Shown here piece by piece: positions 1-5,276 of a stretch of DNA of 10,354 bases. The notes below the pieces were generated by a model. It searched no databases. It was given only the letters and a program-made list of their open reading frames with translations, and had not been told where the DNA came from. This DNA comes from Verrucomicrobiota bacterium. GTDB lineage: Bacteria > Verrucomicrobiota > Verrucomicrobiia > Limisphaerales > DSYF01. The position numbers and the translations under genes are program-made. Within the stretch, counting starts at the first letter, position 1, and every line of letters begins with the position of its first letter. The stretch is taken from contig JALOTU010000064.1 in the NCBI GenBank assembly GCA_025457725.1, positions 1 to 10,354 of the forward strand, read 5' to 3'.

Positions 1-1
1 G

Positions 2-208
2 GCGCTTCACGCCGACGCTCACAACGCGAATCACCAGTGCGCGGTGCAGCTGCTCGAACAGGGAAACCTGGCTGCGGCGGACACCATCATTGTTGTCCTA
101 CCCATTACCGTCCCCATCATTCCGACGCTTGCCGTCGTCACCGCCGTCGCGCCCCCCGCAGCGGCGGAACTTCCTCCCGGCCGGGCTCCTCCGACCTTTT
201 TCATCTAG
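2..208 (+). CDS. C-terminal fragment of a small His/Cys-containing hypothetical protein
   Basis: An open frame enters from the left edge and ends at the TAG at 206-208, giving 68 residues with no start codon in the window. It begins ALHADAHNANHQCAVQLLEQ, a His-rich stretch with one Cys, continues into a hydrophobic Val/Ile/Pro-rich segment (roughly residues 29-50), and ends in a Pro-rich tail, GRAPPTFFI. An H-x-C-A-V block followed by a hydrophobic Ala/Pro-rich stretch and a short R-[GA]-PP ending resembles small DUF2946-like proteins, which are often found near metal genes. That assignment is a resemblance only. The 141 bp between its stop and the next start show no clear terminator and no recognisable promoter. 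It could also be a chance open frame, since it is short and Ala/Pro-rich. Confidence 0.5.
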   Translation, partial: ALHADAHNANHQCAVQLLEQGNLAAADTIIVVLPITVPIIPTLAVVTAVAPPAAAELPPGRAPPTFFI

Positions 209-349
209 TTCTCCGTCCACGTCCGCGCACGCCGCTGTCGCATTGATCGAAGCGTCGACGCGTTCGGCGTGGTTCCCAATTGCAATTCACCCGGGCCGCC
301 TGCTGCCCTGTCGCCATCGCGTGCGGAACTGAAAGCAGCCACTGAAATC

Positions 350-1060
350 ATGAAAATTCGAAATATGCAGCGGGTGACCGCGTTCACACTGATTGAACTG
401 TTGGTGGTCATTGCGATCATCGCGATTCTGGCAGCGCTGTTGTTGCCCGCGCTCAGCAAGGCCAAGGTCCGCGCGCGGGGAATCAGTTGTGTGTCGAACC
501 TGCGGCAGATCGGGATGGCCATGCACATGTATGCGGACGACCACCGAGGCTGGCTGCCGGGCACAACCCACGGCGCCGGTGTCAACACGAACGCGTCCTG
601 GATCTACACCCTGCGCCCGTATCTGGCCAACGTGGATGAGGTGCGGATCTGCCCCTCGGACCCCAAACGGGACGAGCGGCTCGCCCAACGTCTGAGCAGC
701 TACAATTTGAACGAGTTCACCTCCGTGCCGGTGATGCAGTTCGGGCGGGTTGTGGGGCCGGACTACCGGAAGTTGAACGCACTGCGTCACCCCACAGACA
801 CGCACACCGTGTTCACCGTGTCCGACCAGCAACCAGTCTCGGTCTACGCCGACCACACGCACTCGCGCCAGTGGGGGCAGGGCTGGGGCAAGGTCACCTT
901 CGACATCCAGCCGGATCGCCACTCGGGCACCGCGACGGCGGACCATTCCAGCGGCCGTTCGAATTACCTGTTTGCTGACGGCCACGTGGATTCCATCGAG
1001 GCAGCGGAGTTGAAACGGAAGATCGATCGGGGAATCAATTTTGCCGAGCCGCCAAGATAG
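350..1060 (+). CDS. Prepilin-type N-terminal cleavage/methylation domain protein (pseudopilin-like)
   Basis: A 236-residue protein of the large family of prepilin-like proteins that Verrucomicrobiota and Planctomycetota carry in many copies. Residues 11-16 read AFTLIE, the type IV prepilin peptidase site, with Ala instead of Gly before the conserved Phe and the usual Glu at +5. It runs straight into one hydrophobic helix (residues 14-34). Residues 47-70 carry the family's C-x-SNLRQIG-x-A-x-x-x-Y-x-x-D pattern, and the C-terminus has RHSG (190-193) and NYLFADGHV (205-213), the H...DG-type motif of DUF1559-like proteins. Expected location is the inner membrane or a periplasmic pseudopilus; substrate and partners are unknown. 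ATG 350 gives a short basic leader; ATG 365 is an in-frame alternative. No secretion-machinery genes lie nearby, so it may act alone. No strong ribosome binding site is visible. Confidence 0.9.
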   Translation: MKIRNMQRVTAFTLIELLVVIAIIAILAALLLPALSKAKVRARGISCVSNLRQIGMAMHMYADDHRGWLPGTTHGAGVNTNASWIYTLRPYLANVDEVRICPSDPKRDERLAQRLSSYNLNEFTSVPVMQFGRVVGPDYRKLNALRHPTDTHTVFTVSDQQPVSVYADHTHSRQWGQGWGKVTFDIQPDRHSGTATADHSSGRSNYLFADGHVDSIEAAELKRKIDRGINFAEPPR

Positions 1061-1092
1061 GCACGGCCTCCATGCTTCTCACAACAACACTA

Positions 1093-1114
1093 TCCCGATC
1101 GCGGTTGATCGGGA
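1093..1114. promoter_or_regulatory. Perfect 8-bp inverted repeat between pseudopilin and PEP-CTERM genes
   Basis: TCCCGATC (1093-1100) and GATCGGGA (1107-1114) are exact reverse complements separated by GCGGTT. The element lies 32 bp after the pseudopilin stop and 36 bp before the ATG at 1151. It could be a short terminator stem for the upstream gene, although no T tract follows, or a protein-binding site in the promoter region of the downstream gene. It is not AT-rich and does not look like a classical Fur or Zur box. The sequence alone does not decide between the two roles. Confidence 0.4.
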
Positions 1115-1150
1115 GCACAAGCCAAAATCGGAAAACACAAACAAAGCCCC

Positions 1151-1900
1151 ATGAAATCATCAGTCAAATTCGTCCTGACAGGAATTGCGGCGACGGCCGC
1201 CGTGATCAACCTGAATGCCCAGATCCCCCTCGACACCGGGGATACCGACATCGGCATCGCTTACGAAGACGGATGGGACCTGCACGTTCACAAGGAGGAG
1301 CCGCCCAATGACGGCGAATACGAGCCTGCGGACGCACTGCTCCAGGTCAACGCCCAGGCGCTCACCACAGTGCCCTCGGAGTTTTCTCGGGAGCGCTGGC
1401 AGCCCCGTCTGGATTCTGCCAAGCAGCCCGGTGGAAAGTCTGCTGTTCCTGGGCTTTGCCACGGAGGAAATCGGAGACGGGATCTTCGAGGACGACGAGC
1501 TGACCCTCTCGCTGACCGGCGTGTCCGGGCCGGGCGACTTTTCGGTGTACTCCCTCACCTTTGGCAACCCGACGGTGTGGATGAACTCGGGAGACGGATC
1601 ACCTTTGGCAACCCGACGGTGTGGATGAACTCGGGAGACGGATTCAGCGGCGTCGACTCGTTGGTGCTACCCACCGGAACGCATCAGCACTTCAACCTCG
1701 CCTTCACTGCCCCGGGCGATTACACCGTCACCTTTGAAGCGGCGGGCACGCTGGTGGCGGGCAGCCAGTTCACCCAAAGTGGTCCGGTCGACTATTTCTT
1801 CACCGTGGTGGTGCCGGAACCTTCCACGGCCGCTTTGACCGGGGTGGGGATCGCGACGTGGTTCGCCGTGGTTCGCCGAAAGCGGAACGCGCGCGGGTAA
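1151..1900 (+). CDS. Choice-of-anchor-M-like PEP-CTERM exported protein, with internally compensated frameshifts (possibly a pseudogene)
   Basis: The open frame encodes 249 residues. A Sec signal peptide (MKSSVKFVLTGIAATAAVINLNAQ) precedes DTDIGIAYEDGWDLHVHKEE, and the C-terminus (about 220-249) is a PEP-CTERM tail: VVPEPST, a hydrophobic helix, then RRKR, as sorted by exosortase systems. Residues about 174-195 (THQHFNLAFTAPGDYTVTF) match the HxHxN...FT-x-x-G-x-Y-x-V-T-F signature of choice-of-anchor-M / TIGR03769 domains, also present in the next gene. The middle is broken. After the T4 run at 1382-1385 the family-like sequence (GSPVWILP, LLFLGFATEEIG, VSGPGDFSVY) continues in another frame, and it returns to the starting frame only after a 44-bp tandem duplication at 1555-1642. 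Residues about 79-149 are therefore out of frame. Removing one T and one repeat copy would give a coherent 234-residue protein. The product may be non-functional, or the errors may come from sequencing or assembly. Confidence 0.75.
   Translation: MKSSVKFVLTGIAATAAVINLNAQIPLDTGDTDIGIAYEDGWDLHVHKEEPPNDGEYEPADALLQVNAQALTTVPSEFSRERWQPRLDSAKQPGGKSAVPGLCHGGNRRRDLRGRRADPLADRRVRAGRLFGVLPHLWQPDGVDELGRRITFGNPTVWMNSGDGFSGVDSLVLPTGTHQHFNLAFTAPGDYTVTFEAAGTLVAGSQFTQSGPVDYFFTVVVPEPSTAALTGVGIATWFAVVRRKRNARG
1555..1642 (+). repeat. 44-bp perfect tandem duplication inside the PEP-CTERM gene
   Basis: Positions 1555-1598 and 1599-1642 are identical 44-bp units in direct tandem, each starting TCACCTTTGG and ending GGGAGACGGA; the base after each copy is also the same (T). 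Because 44 is not a multiple of three, the duplication shifts the reading frame by +2. The first copy encodes TFGNPTVWMNSGDG in the family frame, and the second encodes the same peptide in the frame of the annotated start. Only a single copy would be expected in an intact member of the family. Replication slippage is the likely origin; a collapse or expansion error in assembly is possible. Confidence 0.95.
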
Positions 1901-1911
1901 CGCGACAGCAC

Positions 1912-1951
1912 GGGCGGTTGCCGGTCTGATTCTTTCTTCCGGCAACCGCCC
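1912..1951 (+). terminator. Strong hairpin between the two exported-protein genes
   Basis: GGGCGGTTGCCGG (1912-1924) pairs perfectly with CCGGCAACCGCCC (1939-1951), a 13-bp GC-rich stem with a 14-nt pyrimidine-rich loop. It starts 11 bp after the stop at 1898-1900 and ends about 17 bp before the next start codon. The position and strength fit a factor-independent terminator for the preceding gene. There is no T tract after the stem, so it may end transcription only partly, process the mRNA or stabilise a 3' end. If it does terminate, the downstream exported-protein/Fur pair needs its own promoter, for which there is almost no room. Confidence 0.7.
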
Positions 1952-1968
1952 TCACTCCAGAGCATGTG

Positions 1969-3039
1969 ATGCAAAACCAGTTGACTCATCGAACCATGAA
2001 TGCCGCTCCCTTCGTATTGTGCCTCCTTGCCGCGCTGGCCGCGAACTCACGCGCCCAGACCAACCTGCCCTCGCTCACCGACGAGCATGTGGACATGGTG
2101 GTGACCTACGACAGTGGGGCGACTCCGCCGTTGTCGTTCCGGGCCCGCGATGATGATCATGGCGGTGCGATTTACCAAAGCAACGAGGTGGTGCTGGTGG
2201 TTGCGGAGGCCAGCCAGTTCACCATGCCGTTCGATGTGCCCGAACTCAGCCTGACCAGCGGCCAGACCTTCTGGTGGTTGCGCCAGACCTTGCCGCCCAA
2301 TGGCACCCTGTACCTGGGATTGGCCGCAGCCGGAATTCCAGGCGGCACCTTCAGTGGACCACTGTCCATTTATGTGACCAACGTCGTTGGCCCCGGTCGG
2401 TTCTTCATCTGGCAGGAGCCCAATCAAATCAAAGTGGATTCGCAGAACGGATTGGACGCCACGGACGTGGTTACGATCCTCACCACCGGTCACGATCACC
2501 TCAACTGGGGCTTCACGACCAGCGGCGTTTACTGCGTGACCTTCCGCGCGGAGGGCACACTTGCAGTCGGCGGAAAGGTGGCCAGCCTCGAAACCACTTT
2601 TGTCTTCCATGTCCGTCCATTGGGCGTGGTGACCCCCTACACGCTCTGGCAGAAGGCCTACTGGTTGCAGGGAACACCCGCGTCCACCAACGGTCCGGCC
2701 GCTGATCCCGATGGTGACGAACTCTGTAATGCCATCGAATACGCCTCGCAACTCGACCCGGTCAGCGTCACGACCAGTAATCGCCCAACCTTCACACTGT
2801 TGACGGATGGGCCGGACACCTACGGCGCCTGGACCTTCAGGCGCATCAAGTCCGTGCCCGATGCGATCTATGATCCAGTGGCGACGGTTGCGTTGAATCC
2901 TGCCAATTGGGAAGCCCTGACCACTCAAGTCAATTTGGTGGACAGCGGTCCGCTCGAAACCGTCACGCTGCGTGATCACATCCCGATGAGCAGCGCGTCC
3001 AACCGTTTCTTCCAGTACCGCGTGGTCCTTGGGGAGTGA
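1969..3039 (+). CDS. Exported choice-of-anchor-M-like protein with C-terminal Asp-rich (Ca-binding-like) segment
   Basis: A 356-residue exported protein (one more if GTG 1966 is used; an ATG at 1996 is a shorter option but drops the basic residue from the signal peptide). The signal peptide spans residues 1 to about 29, with cleavage near NSRA/QTN. Residues about 40-200 form one domain: VDMVVTYDSG, NEVVLVV, FWWLRQTLPPNGTLYLGLAAAG, VGPGRFFIW, then HDHLNWGFTTSGVYCVTFRAEG at about 175-196. This matches the surface-anchored domain named TIGR03769 / choice-of-anchor M, and parallels the preceding gene, so the two look like diverged paralogues. The segment at about 246-264 (DPDGDELCNAIEYASQLDP) is an Asp-rich calcium-binding-like repeat common at the C-termini of verrucomicrobial surface proteins. 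No PEP-CTERM or other sorting tail is present, so it is probably periplasmic, secreted or retained by a partner. Its stop abuts the Fur-family start, implying co-translation. The ligand is unknown; the clustered His residues make metal plausible but unproven. Confidence 0.85.
   Translation: MQNQLTHRTMNAAPFVLCLLAALAANSRAQTNLPSLTDEHVDMVVTYDSGATPPLSFRARDDDHGGAIYQSNEVVLVVAEASQFTMPFDVPELSLTSGQTFWWLRQTLPPNGTLYLGLAAAGIPGGTFSGPLSIYVTNVVGPGRFFIWQEPNQIKVDSQNGLDATDVVTILTTGHDHLNWGFTTSGVYCVTFRAEGTLAVGGKVASLETTFVFHVRPLGVVTPYTLWQKAYWLQGTPASTNGPAADPDGDELCNAIEYASQLDPVSVTTSNRPTFTLLTDGPDTYGAWTFRRIKSVPDAIYDPVATVALNPANWEALTTQVNLVDSGPLETVTLRDHIPMSSASNRFFQYRVVLGE
3031..3036 (+). promoter_or_regulatory. Ribosome binding site for the Fur-family gene, inside the upstream gene's end
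   Basis: GGGGAG lies 3 bp before the ATG at 3040 and forms the last codons of the upstream exported protein. With the TGA at 3037-3039 directly followed by ATG, ribosomes ending on the upstream gene can restart at once. This supports the choice of start for the regulator, although the spacing is shorter than the optimum. Confidence 0.6.
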
Positions 3040-3519
3040 ATGAACGAGAAGGACCAGCGTCTGGATTGGGCCCTGAACCGCTGCCGCGCGCTTCAATTGC
3101 GGCTGACCCGGAGCCGCAGAGTCGTGCTGGAGTGTCTTGCGGCGAGCCACCTGCCGGCCACGCTGGATATGATCCTGCAGGCGCAACAACCCGAGGACGT
3201 TTCCGATCCCGCCACGGTTTATCGGACGCTGATGCTGCTCAAGGAGGCCGAAGTGGTTCGGTCCGTGGGCACGGTCAATAAGGCCGCATATTACCTGCTC
3301 AATGCGCCCGGCCAGCACGTTCACTTCCTGATTTGTCGCCGTTGCGGCGACATCAAGGCCCTGCCCTGCTGCGGGCAACTCGATGCCCTGCACAATACGA
3401 TTTCATCCAGCGAGGGATACAGTCGTCTTTATCACGACCTCACCTTCTACGGAATCTGTCCCAAGTGCCAGGGCCAGGAAGACGAGGCTTTTCCCTCGAA
3501 ACTACCCGTCCGTTGCTGA
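3040..3519 (+). CDS. Fur-family (Fur/Zur-like) metal-dependent transcriptional regulator
   Basis: A 159-residue protein of normal Fur-family length. The N-terminal winged helix includes LRLTRSRRVVLECLAASHLPAT and the recognition-helix region DPATVYRTLMLLKEAEVV (56-73). The C-terminal dimerisation and metal domain has HVHF-x-x-C-x-x-CG (H93, H95, C99, C102), H132 in YHDLTFYG, and the second structural zinc pair, C140-x-x-C143. Family members bind promoter palindromes when loaded with metal and repress uptake genes. Which metal this one senses cannot be read from sequence; Zur is a reasonable guess because of the paired CxxC zinc site and the HxH-containing exported neighbours. Extra cysteines occur at 110, 111 and 159. 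It is the last gene of the + strand cluster, coupled to the exported protein with no intergenic base, and converges with the next gene at 7 bp. No classical AT-rich Fur/Zur box was found in the window. Confidence 0.93.
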   Translation: MNEKDQRLDWALNRCRALQLRLTRSRRVVLECLAASHLPATLDMILQAQQPEDVSDPATVYRTLMLLKEAEVVRSVGTVNKAAYYLLNAPGQHVHFLICRRCGDIKALPCCGQLDALHNTISSSEGYSRLYHDLTFYGICPKCQGQEDEAFPSKLPVRC

Positions 3520-3526
3520 GAGCCCG

Positions 3527-4669
3527 TCACCTCTCCTGCTGGGTCATCGCGACGGTGGGTACCGCTTGCTGGAGTTCCTCGTGTCGTTTCGCCTCGGGCA
3601 GTTTCGTGAGGGTTTTGACGGCGGCATAGAACTGTTCCAGGTCCCCTTGCTGTTGCTCCAACAGCCGGTCAAAGGCGGGCACCAGGTCGTAATAGGTGGC
3701 CACGGAGTTGAGTTTGGCGTTGTTCAGTTCCCCGGCAAACCAGGATTGATAGCCGGCGTATTGGTCTGAACGCAGCGACAGTGTATCGAAGTTCTCGCGG
3801 AGTTGCGAAAGGATCCGCTCCTTGCCGGATTCGGTCAGGTGCCCGGCCGCCTGGCCCGACCGAGTTTTGTAGAGCTGTTTCAGCTCGGCTCGCGCCTGCT
3901 GCACGATCTGGACGAACGCATCATTGCGTGCCAGCGCGGATTCGTAGCGCGCCAGCATTTCCCCGGCATCCCGGTCCCGCAGCCAGCGGCGCACACCGGC
4001 CCTGGCCACCACGGTGGCGAAGGCCTCATTGAAATCCGTGTCGCCCGAGGCGAACACCTTCTGATGAGCCAGTTCGTGGAACAGGACCTCGGCGAGGATC
4101 GGTTCCTGGTGGTGCAGGAAGGTGTTGAGCAGGGGGTCCTTGAACCAGCCCAGCGTGGAGTAGGCTTCGACGCCCTCGACGTACACGTCGAAACCCTGCC
4201 GGGCGAGTTTCCCGGCGTGGCTCCGGGCCATGGATTCGTTGAAGTAACCGCGGTAGTCCAAGGAGCCCACGAAAGGATACCACCAGGTTTTTGCGGCGAG
4301 GGAGAACTCCGGTGCGGCATAGAGATTCCAGACCACGTAGGGGCGGTCGAGATTGGCGTATTCGGTGTAGGCGCCATTTGCCGGGAGACCCAACCGGGTG
4401 TCAGCGTAGGCGCACAGCTCCGCCGCCAGTTGCAGCCTGGCTCTTAGTTCGGGCGGCGTGTTGGTGTTGGCGATGAGTTTAACGCACGACTTCTGCCGGG
4501 ACACGATCTGGCAATGGCCCTTGACCGCCTGGGCGTAGTAGCCCAGGGAGCCGCAGCCGCCGAGCAGCACCGCCAGGGCGGACAGCCCACCCAGGCGCAG
4601 GAGTCGTACAGGCGGGCAGCTCAACCACCGATGCCTGGGGGTCGGTTCTGGTGTGCGGGCGCACGCCAT
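3527..4669 (-). CDS. Lipoprotein zinc metallopeptidase, putative aminopeptidase (PF10023 / COG4324 type)
   Basis: From ATG 4669 the protein has 380 residues, in the usual range for this family. A hydrophobic stretch ends in a lipobox, LLGGC, with the lipid-accepting Cys at residue 39, so the mature enzyme should be membrane-anchored on the periplasmic side. Family signatures follow in order: WWYPFVGSLDYRGYF (about 129-143), EAYSTLGWFKDPLLNTFL (about 168-185), FHELAHQ with the zinc-binding HExxH at 198-202, and FNEAFAT (about 213-219), whose Glu is the likely third zinc ligand. The family is annotated as predicted aminopeptidase; substrate and physiological role are not established. The frame stays open upstream to 4777, but that extension is unlike a signal peptide, so ATG 4669 is preferred despite a weak ribosome binding site. 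It converges on the Fur-family gene, and no clear terminator fits in the 7-bp gap. Confidence 0.9.
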   Translation of the reverse strand: MACARTPEPTPRHRWLSCPPVRLLRLGGLSALAVLLGGCGSLGYYAQAVKGHCQIVSRQKSCVKLIANTNTPPELRARLQLAAELCAYADTRLGLPANGAYTEYANLDRPYVVWNLYAAPEFSLAAKTWWYPFVGSLDYRGYFNESMARSHAGKLARQGFDVYVEGVEAYSTLGWFKDPLLNTFLHHQEPILAEVLFHELAHQKVFASGDTDFNEAFATVVARAGVRRWLRDRDAGEMLARYESALARNDAFVQIVQQARAELKQLYKTRSGQAAGHLTESGKERILSQLRENFDTLSLRSDQYAGYQSWFAGELNNAKLNSVATYYDLVPAFDRLLEQQQGDLEQFYAAVKTLTKLPEAKRHEELQQAVPTVAMTQQER

Positions 4670-5059
4670 GGTCAGTGGGGATGCCCCGGGGTCCTCGGTT
4701 GACCGGGCTCCTCCTGGGTGCTGTTCCTCATGGCGGTGTGTGCCGGGTCCGCAGCGTTCTTCACAAGGATTTCGCATTCAGATGGGATTAAGCGGCTGTC
4801 TGCCGCGCAGCATGCCTGCTTCCTCGTCGGCATTTCAACCCTTCTCGGCAACGTCGTCGGAGACGTGGTGAGCCCAGCAGTGGATTCACCGTGGAAAGTC
4901 GGGCTGATGTGGATCGTCCTGTCCCCGCCTCTCCACCCCGGCGCAAGAGTCACGGCGCTTTTGGCAAGCATCACAGTTCTGCGGGCTGAAACATCCGTAC
5001 CCACTTGCCAAGGCTCCAAGTGCGGCTCTGTCAATCATCCACTGTCGGCCCAGAGTCTA

Positions 5060-5076
5060 TCGGATGGCCCATCCGA
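5060..5076. promoter_or_regulatory. 17-bp perfect palindrome, possible operator
   Basis: TCGGATGG (5060-5067) and CCATCCGA (5069-5076) are perfect reverse complements around one central C. The near-absent loop disfavours an RNA terminator and favours a site for a dimeric DNA-binding protein. It lies about 200 bp before the PEP-CTERM start at 5277 and about 390 bp before the divergent aminopeptidase start. No second copy was noticed in the window. Confidence 0.35.
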
Positions 5077-5260
5077 AGTTTGACTGAGCCTCTCCGGCTG
5101 GAAGCGATTGCGGGAGGACCGGCAGTAGCCTGTCATCCGAGCGGGGAGTGCGTTGGATTACGCGCGTTCTTTCCGCAATTCCTCAGGCGACCGGTGAACA
5201 AGTCCTGCTTTCCATTGCCGGAAGGCTTTGATAGGTAATCCCCAGCAGTAAACCAAGCTT

Positions 5261-5269
5261 GGAAAGGGG
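5261..5269 (+). promoter_or_regulatory. Ribosome binding site deciding the PEP-CTERM start
   Basis: The purine run GGAAAGGGG ends 7 bp before ATG 5277 and fits 16S rRNA pairing. It overlaps the possible upstream TTG start at 5259, and the GTG at 5274 is only slightly closer, so ATG 5277 is the best start. Confidence 0.65.
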
Positions 5270-5276
5270 TTCAGTG

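Larger units (their letters stand above)
4670..5276. other. 607-bp region without a convincing gene; both strands open over much of it
   Basis: This lies between the divergent aminopeptidase and PEP-CTERM genes and should hold both promoters, but no confident -35/-10 pair was seen. Around 4718-5034 long frames are open on both strands: a + frame at 4718-5083 (121 residues) and a - frame at 4672-5034 (120 residues, TTG start). Neither resembles a family I recognise. The - frame ends in TGA two bases before the aminopeptidase ATG, which could mean a coupled upstream gene or be chance. A dispersed repeat or decayed gene is also possible. A 17-bp palindrome sits at 5060-5076. Confidence 0.5.

Noticed and set aside
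278..287. AATTGCAATT palindrome upstream of the pseudopilin as a Fur/Zur operator
   Set aside because: It is only 10 bp, a common kind of short palindrome, with no second half-site or match to a known Fur-family box.
269..349. N-terminal extension of the pseudopilin from GTG 269
   Set aside because: Prepilin leaders are short and basic. ATG 350 places the AFTLIE site at residue 11, whereas the extension is Pro/Ala-rich and unlike a leader.
287..985. 232-residue open frame on the - strand opposite the pseudopilin
   Set aside because: The + strand encodes a textbook prepilin leader and ADG motif; the antisense product has no motif.
1215..1628. A separate 137-residue gene overlapping the damaged PEP-CTERM gene
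   Set aside because: Only its second half (from about 1386) looks like real protein, and that half is the displaced middle of the 1151 gene. It has no signal peptide or ribosome binding site of its own.
2047..3393. 448-residue open frame on the - strand
   Set aside because: It lies antisense to the exported protein and the Fur-family gene, both of which have clear family motifs. It is an open shadow frame of GC-rich DNA with no recognisable domain.
3518..3535. Possible bidirectional terminator (GAGAG...CTCTC) between the Fur-family and aminopeptidase genes
   Set aside because: The stem is only 5 bp with an 8-nt loop and no T tract, too weak to call.
3803..4447. 214-residue open frame on the + strand opposite the aminopeptidase
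   Set aside because: It is the shadow of a gene with HELAH and NEAFA zinc motifs on the - strand.
4670..4777. N-terminal extension of the aminopeptidase to 4777
   Set aside because: It would put 74 residues of Pro/Gly/Glu-rich, charged sequence before the lipobox cysteine, incompatible with a lipoprotein signal peptide.
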